Part shown: piece by piece, positions 52,414-61,308 of the stretch | How positions within the stretch are numbered: position 1 is the stretch's first letter | How the letters are laid out: each line of letters begins with the position of its first letter | DNA from: Aptenodytes patagonicus | Taxonomy: Eukaryota > Chordata > Aves > Sphenisciformes > Spheniscidae | Direction of reading: 5' to 3' | DNA: 64,000 bases | NCBI RefSeq assembly: GCF_965638725.1 | Contig: NC_134949.1 | Span: 51,798,151-51,862,150 of the forward strand | Made by a program: the position numbers and the translations under genes | The notes under the pieces: model-generated | What the model was told of the DNA's origin: nothing | Database searches by the model: none | The model's input: only the letters and a program-made list of their open reading frames with translations

Positions 52414-55400
52414 GAAGAATACACAAAGCAAGTGATGCACAATGCAATTGCTCACCACCCGCCAACCGATGCCCAGCCAGTCCCTGAGCAGCGGCCCCCC
52501 CCGGCCAGCTTTCCCCAGTTTATGTACTGAGCATGACGTCACATGGTATGGAATGTCCCTTTGGCCAGTTTGGGTCAGCTGTCCTGGCTGTGCCCCCTCC
52601 CAGCTTCTTGTGCCCTTCCAGCCTTCTCAGTTGGTAGAGCATGGGGAGCTGAAAAGTCCTTGACCAGTGTAAGCACTGCTTGGCAACAACTAAAACATCG
52701 TTGTGTTATCAACATTATTCTCATCCTAAATCCAAAACACAGCACTCTACCAGCTACTAGGAAGAAAATTAACTCTATCCCAGCCGAAACCAGGACAAAC
52801 AGGAATATTTAATTTGAACCTCCCCACTGGCAATCTATTAGGTAACCTACGGGACGAGAGTACACATTAAGCTGAGTCAGAGCTCTTTCAAGCTCTCTGG
52901 TTGAGAGAACTTGATGCCTTTTCATAGACAGATTTTTAAAACTGAACAGAAACACTTAAGTTGGCAAAAGCAAGCATCTGAAAGTGCTAGGAAATAAAGA
53001 AATGAAAGATTACTACATCTTTTTGAACAGCCATGGTATTGAATGAAGTTTATCAGCATGTACAACAATACTATTTACACAGCATATTCTTATATTCTTT
53101 ACCTAGGAAGACACAGCAAAGGCCCAAATCAGCACTTAAATAAAGCCACGTTGACTTTCTAAGCAGCATATAAAGAAAGGAGCAGAACAAATACATTCTG
53201 CTTGCAATTATAAAAAGCAGTAGAGACCATAGGGGAAATCCTGTATTTCAGTCAGTACAAACTACTTCATTATATACCAATCTTTTTTTCCTTGATGGAT
53301 TTACTCCACATACACATTTTCAAAACAGCATGTACAACGTAGATGGTGTGTAAAGGAATATTGCTGGGACAGCTGTCAGAAGCTTGCATGAGATGACAAC
53401 CAAGGAAGAACACGGTTGTGATTGATGGAATAACTGAGTACGTACTACACAGAATATCTTACACATGCTCACCGAAATGGCTCAGTTAAAACCAGTGCAA
53501 GACACAAGTTTGTAAGATATTCAGTGAATGTATTTGTATTGATGGTGAGAATTCTGTGACTTCTCCTGTGTAGAAAGAAAATGCTTTTCAAGCTTTTAAG
53601 GCGATTAATAGTTACAGGCATTAAACTACTTACACAGATGAGATCTCTAAGAAACAGTTTTCCAGGATGACACAAAGTACTAAGACTATAGTACAAGATC
53701 TAACACACGTTACTAAGGCCAACCAGAAGGTAAGAACATCAGCTGTAACATTTACATTGAAATTCATTTCAAGTACAAACAACTAAAAGTATTTATTTCT
53801 CAATGGAACTTCCTTATGATTTCACTTGGAAGAATCTTACAAGATTTATGTTCTGCGTGAGCTTAGGCTGTTGTTACTATTATTTTTAATGCAGATAAAT
53901 TTCCTACACTGCGATGATTTAATTAATGGTCTGAATTGACAGAGACCTTCTCAAAAAGAATAATATTTTCAAGTGCAACGTGCCTTACCTTGTAACATCA
54001 CTACTAGCTTGTTCTTCTTGCTGGAGTTCAGATAATGATGCATCTCCATTACTTAAACTCTCAATCATAGATAGCTCTGTACTGCTTTGTGACATGTCTT
54101 TGCATTTACTGAGATTCGCTAATGAAGTCACCACGTTTGCCAGCGTACTTAAATCGCCCTGACATGCTTCAACCTAAGGGAAAAGTATAGCTTTTAATTC
54201 TCTCATATTGGCAGTAGTTAACTTGCAATAGAAGAATCTAACTTTTACATAAATGATGAATTGAGCATGTGAATAGACCTGTAAGAAAACCATTGTTTTC
54301 AGTAAATGGATAAATCATAATGCAGCAATTAGACACTGCACTGCTTCTAAAATATGAAATATTTAGACATTTACTTCTACAAGTAATAGCTATCTCTTTC
54401 TTTTAGAAAGAATGCTACAGATGGTAAGCAAGTACAGAAAGAGAATTTATCATCTCCACTCACTAGTCAGTCACCAGGAGTATAAGACTGCGCTAGATTA
54501 TATTTTTAGCATCTTCCTTCCTTCCTTGTGTAAATAAGTCAGTAGTAATAGGGTAGGAGAATGTTTGAGAAGAAGGAATCATAAAAAGTCATCTTTAAAA
54601 GCAAGCAGAAAAAGGAATTCTGCTGCAGCCTTTTTGGTTTTTATATCTTTATTTAACTGCAAGGGAACAAAGTGATTCAGTACTGACCAGCAACTCAGAG
54701 GCAGTAAGACATGTTTCCCACCCTGTCCCACAAAAAAAAAATTAATAAGGAAAGTGCATGATTACAGACAAGTATGCTGCTGCTAACACCAGCATGCTAC
54801 ATGTCATTTAGCTTGCGTTGTCATGCTCTACAGACAGAGCCAGAAAAGTGAAATGGAATAAACAATTTTTGATGGGGCCCTTTGCAGACAGAGCAAGCGA
54901 GGCAAAATGCATGAAAACAGTATGAGGTAATTTAATATCAGCTAGAAAAATACAAAAGCTTCCTGCTGTTCATGTGTAGGGAAGTTACCACATGGCTTTA
55001 GTGGATCAGTAAGTGTAACAAAATGGAAACAAAGGAAAACCAGCTCAGAAATAAGATTGTTGCTGAGATAGCTCTTATTAGCTTTGCAAAATTAGTGATT
55101 CAGGGGAAAAAAAACTAACAGTATTTATGAAATGCACTGTGATAATGCCATGTGAGGTTTTGCAAACACCTCACTTTATTGGTACAAAAGAAATATCCAA
55201 GTGTCAGGATTGCCCAATACAAAGAAAAAATAATGCAGCCCTTAAAGCTCTCTAAAACCGTGGAGGAAGGCATTTACTTTGTAGAGTTTTTAGCATTTTT
55301 ACTATGCAAGGCTAAAAGCATTCTTGTGAAGAGAAGGCATTTGCAACACTGGCTGATGTTGTAAAGGAGTGTTTTAAAAACGAATTTAACAAAACAGAAG

Positions 55401-58400
55401 TACAACAAAACAGAACACCCTTCCCACCCTATATACACAACTACAGCAATCAACTCTACTTAATATATCAGTCATATCATCATATACCTTATCTGGAGTC
55501 ATCAGCACAGCAGGCTCACTTTTTATTGCAGACTGATGAATGTTAACAAACATTCCTGATTCCAGCAGACCTGTTGATCTGACACAAAACAGCACACATT
55601 TTAATTTTGATTAATTTTAACATTAATTTTTCTTGTTTCAGGAAACAGAGATAGCTGCTTCTGAGTAGAATTTACATACCTTGCTGTTTCATTGTCTGTT
55701 ACAAAAGTTGGAGTTGCAGCTAATGGACTACGAAGATCTTTCCGAATGTAGATCTTTTCTGTAGAAGCTGCACAGTTTGAAGATTTTTCTCTTGACACTT
55801 CAATAGGTTTCCTCTCACACTGCACAGCTAATAAAACAATATGCAATATTAAGTCACATCCCAAATTACAGACCAAGAAATAATCCTTTTTTTCCTCTCT
55901 TTATTTAATCTGCAATTTTAATAATGATTCTGAAAATAACTTTAAAAAAAAATCCCATACCCAATAAGCTAACAACTTGGGTAAAAAACAACACACCGAT
56001 TTGATTTGTTCTTAATGAAATGACGTAGTAGTCAAAGTCTGAGACCAAACATACAGACACTAAATTTTTCAAGTTACAATTAAGGGAGAAATCCCCTTAT
56101 ACCTTGTTTTTAACTAGGATCTTTAAGTGGAGGCTTACAGCTTCTCCTCCCAATTTCACTATCCCACACTCTCAGTTCATTCGTAAAGGACTCATGGCAC
56201 CCTTTTCCAGGGATTGTGGGTCTGGGTTGAACCCACATAACTTTATGCACTTAAAGAAGCTCCTTAAGTTAGGACCTTAGACAATACAGAGGGAAAGGGG
56301 CATTCACAAAGTTCAGTTCAGACCATTTAAGATCTGGGCGACATCCTGACCCACAACCACTGACTTCAGAGAAGAAGCAGATTTTTAATTTGAATGGGTC
56401 AGTGAAACTAGGTGGAATGAATCTGCGCTTTAGCCTACAGATGCATCACTTTGCTTTGGATGGATTAGAGAACATTAAAATGAATCTTACAGTATTATAC
56501 CCTGGGGAACTCTCTAGCTCTACAGAATAAAGCCAAAAGAAACTAGTTTACAGTTTGATTTTAAAAGGAGAATTTAATTTCTGGAAAAATAACATAACAG
56601 TAATATAACATTGTTACTATAAAACCTAATTAATAAAAGGTATTTGCAAAGTACAAATCTTTCAAAAATATGCACTAAATTGTTCTTCCACAATTTTAAA
56701 GTGGTGCAAGTAGTTTTATGATTGGAATAAGATCCTGAAAGAGTGTCACAAACCAGGCCTATAAGTAATTTAAAATACGCATCAGTTCACCAGTCTGATA
56801 AGCACTGGCTACAGGCTAGCAGAGCCTCTTTAATATTGTACTGCACATAGAAACTGTTTAAGCCTAACAGAATCCTGAATGTTCATCATTTTAAAACACA
56901 AAGGCAAATAGGAAAAAAATTAACTATTTTTTTCTTCAATTATGCAGTTTTGGAAAATGTGTAACTAAAGAAAAAAATTAAAAAGCTTTCAAGTTAGTAG
57001 TAGACTGTGATGCTATTCGAATTTTTACATTGTTAAGTATCATAAAACCAAATGTCAAAATATCAAGTATTGACAATGCCATTACAGCTAGCCCGTAACC
57101 CATGAACGGTGCTTTGAAAGGGTGGGAGATGGAGGCAAAAGTTTTTTACCTTCCTTTGCTAACCCTGCGCTCGCTAGCTGGATCTGAGTTTGCTGAGAAA
57201 GGGCCAAGACTTCTTCAAGTGACAAATAACCCCACTGAGGGAGCTACAGTACAAGATGGTGCTGAGTTTTCTTTCCTCTCCCCACTCCACTGAGGAATGA
57301 GACTTCTTATCCCAAAACAATCCTCTCCTCTGCTCAGTATTCCCCCATGACCCAGAGATCCTTTTCCTGCCTTCTAACCCCCAACCCCAGCGATTTTGTT
57401 CTGCTTGAAAAGTCTTCTGTGGAGGGGCAAAGTACTGCCAGCTGAACTAGAGGGTAAAGATCCACTTTCACCGGCTCAGCTTCTCCTCCCTTTCTGAATT
57501 AATTTCTTCGGTGCTGGAAAAGTGTTACTGGTTTCTGCTGACGGAATCAGGGCTGTAAGGAGGAGAATGTCCACAGAGGTTCAAGAGAGTCAGCAAAATA
57601 GAGCTGGATGGCAGGGAGCAGAGCACAAGACTAATACTGTGCATATAGCAACAGCGTGGCAGTATCGGGGCTGAAGAATTCGTGTATTGCTTGATTTTCT
57701 GTGTATTTAGTATTCTGATACTGCTGCGGTATTGCAATATCACTACATCCAATGTATGGAAATCTAAAAAGGAACTTGAAACCTGCAGGAATCAGTAAGA
57801 ACTGAACTCTAGATTACTATGGAACTCTGCCTTGTGAATAGCTGTCTCTGCAGAGCTTTGTGAAAAGTGAACAACAATTGCCAGTAATCTCAGTTGTGGA
57901 AAAAGTGAAAAGAAGGTAGAAGGATTCAAAATGTTCAGTAGCTTAACTTATGCATAGAAAAATTGAACTGCATATGTAAAAAGCAAAGATGGAGACATAC
58001 TTGACATTTGCCACCTAGGAATAATAATTCACTTTTACCACATGCAATGTGCTTATTAAGTTTGTCAAGCAATATGTATGCTTGAAAACATTTCAGACTT
58101 CTGATACACCAAACTTGCACAGTTCTTTAAAGGAAAAAGATACAATGATTTAAAAATATAAAATTAAGATAACAATTTGTATTAATACAAAGCATATCTT
58201 TTGTAGCACAAACTTTAACATAGCTAGCTGCCAGCTAAAATAATTTACACTTATTCAGACTTACAATCTTGTTTCATCCCAAATGCGATGCATCTCTGCA
58301 GCCTACAGTACTGACATCGATTCCGGTGGTGTTTGTTAATGACACAGTCTTTTGTTCCTCGGCAGGAATAAACTAAATTCTTCCGTATACTCCTTTTAAA

Positions 58401-61308
58401 GAATCCTTTGCATCCCTCACAAGTTACTGCTCCATAGTGACGCCCTAGTTACAGAACAACATAAATCACGACATTAATTTTACAGTGTAATAATTTTTTT
58501 TTTAGTTTATATTTATTAAAAACAAAGTATTTGCTATTTTACCCAGAAAAAGAACACTTTTTTCCCCCATAGGTTACAGATCCTAAATTATATCGTGGCT
58601 ATAAAACAATGTAAAAAAGCAAGGGAATTGTTTTTCTAGTTCAAAGCACTTAAACAGGAGAGATTTTACAAATACGCAAGTTGCTTATTAAATTCTTGCT
58701 GAATCTGTTCACAGCAGTGTTTAAAAAACCTAAGAAAATAGGTTAGCAAGAACAGAGAAGAAACTCTTTTAATTTATACATTCTTTAGCAACTTTTTTAA
58801 AACGTCCCTACAGTCAAGCCTTGTTGCTCATTACAAATTCAGCTGTCGAAATTGTATGCATTAAATCTAGTGGAACCACAGAAAGCTCAAACATGGCATT
58901 TGACAGCAGTAGGTAATCACTTCAAAGCTTTAATTTCACCTTTTACCCTTTCACCATTACCCTGTTTTCCTAACAGGGTAATGGTACATCCTTAGTTCTT
59001 TCAGTAAAACTTCAATGAAAGAATAATCTAAAATAGCTAAATAATGTTTTTAAAAAAATCAGTTCTTCTGTGAATTTTCTAATATATAATACTAACATAC
59101 AAAAATTTCTAGGATATACTACAGAAAAAAGTCAAGTTTAAAAGTTATTTTTCAGAAGTAAATTGTTTTGATTCTGCTATAGCACCAAACACAAATATTA
59201 CTAAAAAATACTGGTTTTGATTAAGGTATGCTTGGCAATTCCAACAGTTTTAATTCTGTGATCCTGAAGAAAAAAACATTTCTAAAACTGAAGATCACTG
59301 ACAAACACTCAAAGTACATACTGCAGAGGTACTAAGGCTGCTCTTTGAACTAAGTAGGGCACATTACAGAAATAAATCTCAAATATGAACTAATTTAAGG
59401 GAAAATATATTTTTAGATTCTTTCCTCGCTCCTCACAAACTTTTTTTTAGATACATCAATCTCGTCTGCCTGAAGCTTCTAGAAATTCTGGTAGGTTTTC
59501 TAGATTCCTTTATCACAACCATATTACCACACTATTAAAATGTTAAATTTATAAAGCATCATATATATTAAAAGAACATCACTAAGTGAAACATTTTAAC
59601 AGCAGCTGCATTGTGAATACTTAATATCCATCCTGCAAAGCACCGGAGCTGCTGCTTCACCTGCTCCTTGATGTAGCTTCTTGGACTCCAGCTTGGAGGT
59701 ATCTGCAAAGCAGTTTGCACGACACTGCTTGTCACACGGGAGGCTCCCCAGAACCTGCAGCTGCTCAGGGAAACATGGCACTCTCCCCAAATTCACTACC
59801 ACTGCTCGATATCTCTGGGCCAGGACAGGAGGAATAGCTCCTGGGATCTCCAGCCTCTCAAGGAATACTCCAGCCCTCCACTGGGGAGCCAGAGGAGTCA
59901 ACTCTAGGAGCCAACTAGAGCAGACCAACCAAATCTTTGCCTTATGTTTGGCAGAAATTTCCTTTGAGATGGGTAAAGTCTGACGTGTATTTAGAGCTCT
60001 AGGAACTTATTTTTAATGCTAAACTTTGCCGCAGTAGAAAAATTTTAATTGGTTTTATTTTCTAGGAAGTTTGCTCCCCATCCTACTACTTCTCATGATG
60101 ATATCCTAACATTAATTACTTCTTCCCCCTGGCCCCCCATTTTTATACACTTTATTCCCGTCACTTCCCAAATGGAGCATTTAACTGCAGCTGTCGTATT
60201 TTGATATTACTGGAGGTCCATCATACAGACTTCACTGACAAACAATAACAATCTTCTAATGGAGCAACCATTTCCCTACTTAGATTAATTTTACCTAAGT
60301 AAGTAAAGAGCAAAGTTAAATGTCTCACCTCTCTTACACCCCATTATCTTCTGTAACAAAGAAAGTGCAAAGAAAAAGGAGCTTTCAGCTAAACCATGCT
60401 GAGGAACAGCCCTTGTAGTTCTCTCTCTCTCTTTTTTTAAATAAAAAAGACGACATCCTCTCAGTAATTCCAGCTCTGACAGATCTGGAACACCTGACGG
60501 CAGGCGCACATGCAAAGGGAATGTGGGAGGCAGAGCTCTCCAGTGCACTGCTCCCACTATATGTCTTTCCAGTCTCTTAATATCATTACACAAAATTAAG
60601 TGCATGAAACATTTTTCTTTTCTTACCTTAGCACTCTACTTTGGCAATATATGACTATACCGTTCTTAAGCTTATTTTTTACTGGAATTATAATGCATTT
60701 TTACAATTTTAATAATGGTTCTTCAAATAACCAACTGTCCTGCATAAATCTCATATTAGCATTTTTTTCATATACTTGCAAAGTCTTCCTTGCCTACTGG
60801 TTTCATATTTAAAATAATGAACAGGTTTCTCATACATTTTAAGAGAACTTGTCAACAATAACAAAGTTCACCACATGACCTTATTTTAAGGAAGAAAACA
60901 CTCTCAACATTGTTGCTTAAGTAATTTTATCAGACGAATTTTTATAATAGAAAATAAAATGCATCAGCCCAAGAAAAACAGGCAAAAATTATCTGGTAGA
61001 AAACATTAAATTTATGATGTAAAACAACAATAAATCCCACCCATGGACACCAGAGTACCACTTAGTGTAATTCTCCACTGAAAGAGTAGTGTATCCTTTC
61101 TGTTTGTGCATGTATAAATATATATGTATATGCATGCAAACTGTTATATAGCTTCAGAAAAATTTTAAACTGCTTTTATAAAATTTTACCACCTAAAAAA
61201 AAAAAAAGAAAGAAAAAAGTAAATACCTGATGCCTTGTCTCCACATACAACACACAGATCAAACACTTTATTTAGGCCCTGTTCATTGGGGGAGTTGTCT
61301 GTTAAAAT
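35275..61308 (-). CDS. NR2C1: NR2C1 (TR2 orphan nuclear receptor), 3'-complete, N-terminal exons outside window
   Basis: NR2C1 is a nuclear transcription factor that binds direct repeats of AGGTCA, often as a heterodimer with NR2C2 (TR4). Eleven coding exons on the minus strand are 61308-61227, 58444-58265, 55827-55680, 55578-55488, 54173-53989, 49939-49777, 47724-47603, 44482-44343, 42424-42287, 36080-35975 and 35449-35275. They sum to 1530 nt, i.e. 509 residues plus TAA, with every phase matched. The two-zinc-finger DNA-binding domain ([11 protein letters not shown]-box [15 protein letters not shown]) covers about residues 17-85. A hinge follows ([22 protein letters not shown]), then the ligand-binding domain from about residue 250 ([63 protein letters not shown]). 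The human protein has about 95 further residues upstream; I find no such exon between 61309 and 64000. No damaging change is seen. Confidence 0.97.
35450..35974 (-). other. NR2C1: NR2C1 last intron (525 bp)
   Basis: AT-rich, nothing else recognised. Confidence 0.9.
35975..36080 (-). CDS. NR2C1: NR2C1 exon: ligand-binding domain, penultimate coding exon
   Basis: 106 nt encoding [20 protein letters not shown] to KAYPDDTY. Acceptor TTTTTTCAG|AT, donor TACAG|GTCTGT. Confidence 0.97.
36522..37313 (-). mobile_element. CR1 LINE 3' part, minus strand
   Basis: A continuous 233-codon minus-strand frame (37303-36602) encodes the CR1 ORF2 C-terminus ([72 protein letters not shown]-like). The 3' end on the minus strand finishes in AATGATTCTATGATTCTA. 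The uninterrupted frame suggests a fairly young copy. Its 5' side stops abruptly against an LTR at about 37314. Confidence 0.95.
37320..37838 (+). mobile_element. ERVL-type LTR copy, 5'-truncated (LTR copy C)
   Basis: Same family as the provirus LTR, plus strand. It begins at AGGACGAGAACAAAGTTGAT, about 70 bp into the LTR, and ends near AAACCACACCA. TATA box CATATAAAG is at 37522-37530 and ATTAAA at 37708-37713. It is sandwiched between two CR1 copies without spacer. Confidence 0.9.
37839..39062 (+). mobile_element. CR1 LINE with reverse transcriptase region and intact 3' end
   Basis: The plus-strand frame 37805-38506 encodes RT ([39 protein letters not shown]). The catalytic FADD box reads FAGDTKLSG, so the first of the paired Asp is Gly and the enzyme would be inactive. 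A frame break near 38500 shifts the ORF2 C-terminus ([15 protein letters not shown]) into another frame. The 3' UTR ends at CTATTCTATGATTCTATG. Confidence 0.95.
40968..41002. repeat. CA/TA compound microsatellite
   Basis: An (AC)n run from 40968 to about 40990, then (TA)n to 41002. Confidence 0.95.
42287..42424 (-). CDS. NR2C1: NR2C1 exon: ligand-binding domain, central helices
   Basis: 138 nt encoding [20 protein letters not shown] and [15 protein letters not shown]. Acceptor GACTTAG|AT, donor TCCTG|GTATGT. Confidence 0.97.
42425..44342 (-). other. NR2C1: NR2C1 intron (1.9 kb)
   Basis: AT-rich, no recognised repeat or gene. Confidence 0.85.
44343..44482 (-). CDS. NR2C1: NR2C1 exon: ligand-binding domain, helices 4-6 region
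   Basis: 140 nt encoding [20 protein letters not shown] to NHLHGSLQQ. Acceptor TTTAATAG|AC, donor GCAAG|GTAAGG. Confidence 0.97.
44483..47602 (-). other. NR2C1: NR2C1 intron (3.1 kb)
   Basis: AT-rich, no recognised repeat or gene. Confidence 0.85.
47603..47724 (-). CDS. NR2C1: NR2C1 exon: ligand-binding domain, helix 3 region
   Basis: 122 nt encoding [18 protein letters not shown] and [18 protein letters not shown]. Acceptor TTGCCAG|CT after a long T tract, donor TTAGG|GTAAGT. Cys follows YI where human has Gly. Confidence 0.97.
47725..49776 (-). other. NR2C1: NR2C1 intron (2.1 kb) carrying a sense solo LTR
   Basis: The LTR at 48590-49151 is the only assignable content. Confidence 0.85.
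48590..49151 (-). mobile_element. Solo ERVL-type LTR (LTR copy D)
   Basis: The plus strand starts TGTCGTGGTTTAACCCCAGC and ends in the reverse of the LTR start (CTATCCCAGCCAAAACCAG). Full length, no internal region attached. It contains a (AAC)7 tract at 48731-48751 where copies B and E have AAT repeats. It lies in the same orientation as NR2C1. The 5-bp flanks are not a clean match. Confidence 0.9.
49777..49939 (-). CDS. NR2C1: NR2C1 exon: start of the ligand-binding region
   Basis: 163 nt encoding [14 protein letters not shown] to [12 protein letters not shown]. Acceptor TCTTACAG|GG. The donor CAGG|GTACTT is weak beyond the GT (positions +3 to +6 do not fit the consensus), yet both frame and protein similarity support it. 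Confidence 0.93.
52205..52797 (-). mobile_element. Solo ERVL-type LTR (LTR copy E, 593 bp)
   Basis: The plus strand starts TGTCATGGTTTAACCCCAGC and ends CCGAAACCAGGACA. It is the most complete solo copy, with a (ATA)11 tract at 52381-52413. Sense orientation relative to NR2C1. I see no matching 5-bp flanks (CACAA versus AACAG). Confidence 0.92.
52381..52413. repeat. (ATA)11 microsatellite within LTR copy E
   Basis: 33 bp of uninterrupted ATA repeats at the same LTR position as the shorter ATA tract in copy B and the AAC tract in copy D. Confidence 0.95.
53989..54173 (-). CDS. NR2C1: NR2C1 exon: hinge part 3
   Basis: 185 nt encoding [18 protein letters not shown] and [16 protein letters not shown]. 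Acceptor CCCTTAG|GT, donor ACAAG|GTAAGG. This serine-rich segment links hinge and ligand-binding domain. Confidence 0.96.
54174..55487 (-). other. NR2C1: NR2C1 intron (1.3 kb)
   Basis: AT-rich, nothing recognised. Confidence 0.85.
55488..55578 (-). CDS. NR2C1: NR2C1 exon: hinge part 2 (short exon)
   Basis: 91 nt encoding [15 protein letters not shown] to VLMTPDK. Acceptor TGTGTCAG|AT, donor ATAAG|GTATAT. It is separated by only 101 bp from the preceding exon. Confidence 0.96.
55680..55827 (-). CDS. NR2C1: NR2C1 exon: hinge part 1
   Basis: 148 nt encoding [17 protein letters not shown] to FVTDNETA. Acceptor TTATTAG|CT, donor GCAAG|GTATGT. Nearly identical to the human hinge. Confidence 0.96.
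55828..58264 (-). other. NR2C1: NR2C1 intron (2.4 kb)
   Basis: Mostly AT-rich with a slightly more GC-rich part at 57100-57500. No gene or repeat assigned. Confidence 0.8.
58265..58444 (-). CDS. NR2C1: NR2C1 exon: rest of the DNA-binding domain
   Basis: 180 nt. It completes zinc finger 1 ([19 protein letters not shown]-box CEGCKG) and gives zinc finger 2 (SCRGTKDC ... [10 protein letters not shown]) plus the C-terminal extension FGMKQD. Acceptor AACTAG|GG, donor AGATT|GTAAGT. Confidence 0.97.
58953..58985. repeat. Perfect inverted repeat, 14-bp arms, 5-nt loop
   Basis: ACCATTACCCTGTT (58953-58966), TTCCT, AACAGGGTAATGGT (58972-58985). Arms are exact reverse complements. Confidence 0.88.
60561..60594 (+). 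repeat. Exact 34-bp direct repeat, copy 1
   Basis: Identical to 62487-62520, starting ATGTCTTTCCAGTCTC and ending CATTACACAAA. The flanks are unrelated on both sides. Confidence 0.9.
61227..61308 (-). CDS. NR2C1: NR2C1 exon: start of DNA-binding domain (first Cys pair)
   Basis: 27 codons plus one base, from [11 protein letters not shown] to CVVCGDKAS. Acceptor TTTTTTCCAG|AT, donor CATCAG|GTATTT. It provides the first CxxC of zinc finger 1; splitting the finger here is usual for nuclear receptors. Confidence 0.95.

Larger units (their letters stand above)
49940..53988 (-). other. NR2C1: NR2C1 intron (4.0 kb) carrying a sense solo LTR
   Basis: Holds the LTR at 52205-52797 and a T-rich run near 50382-50397. 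The rest is not assigned. Confidence 0.85.
58445..61226 (-). other. NR2C1: NR2C1 intron within the DNA-binding domain (2.8 kb)
   Basis: Contains a 14-bp-arm hairpin (58953-58985), a GC-richer island of unknown origin (59600-59990) with frames open on both strands, and one copy of an exact 34-bp repeat (60561-60594). Confidence 0.85.
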
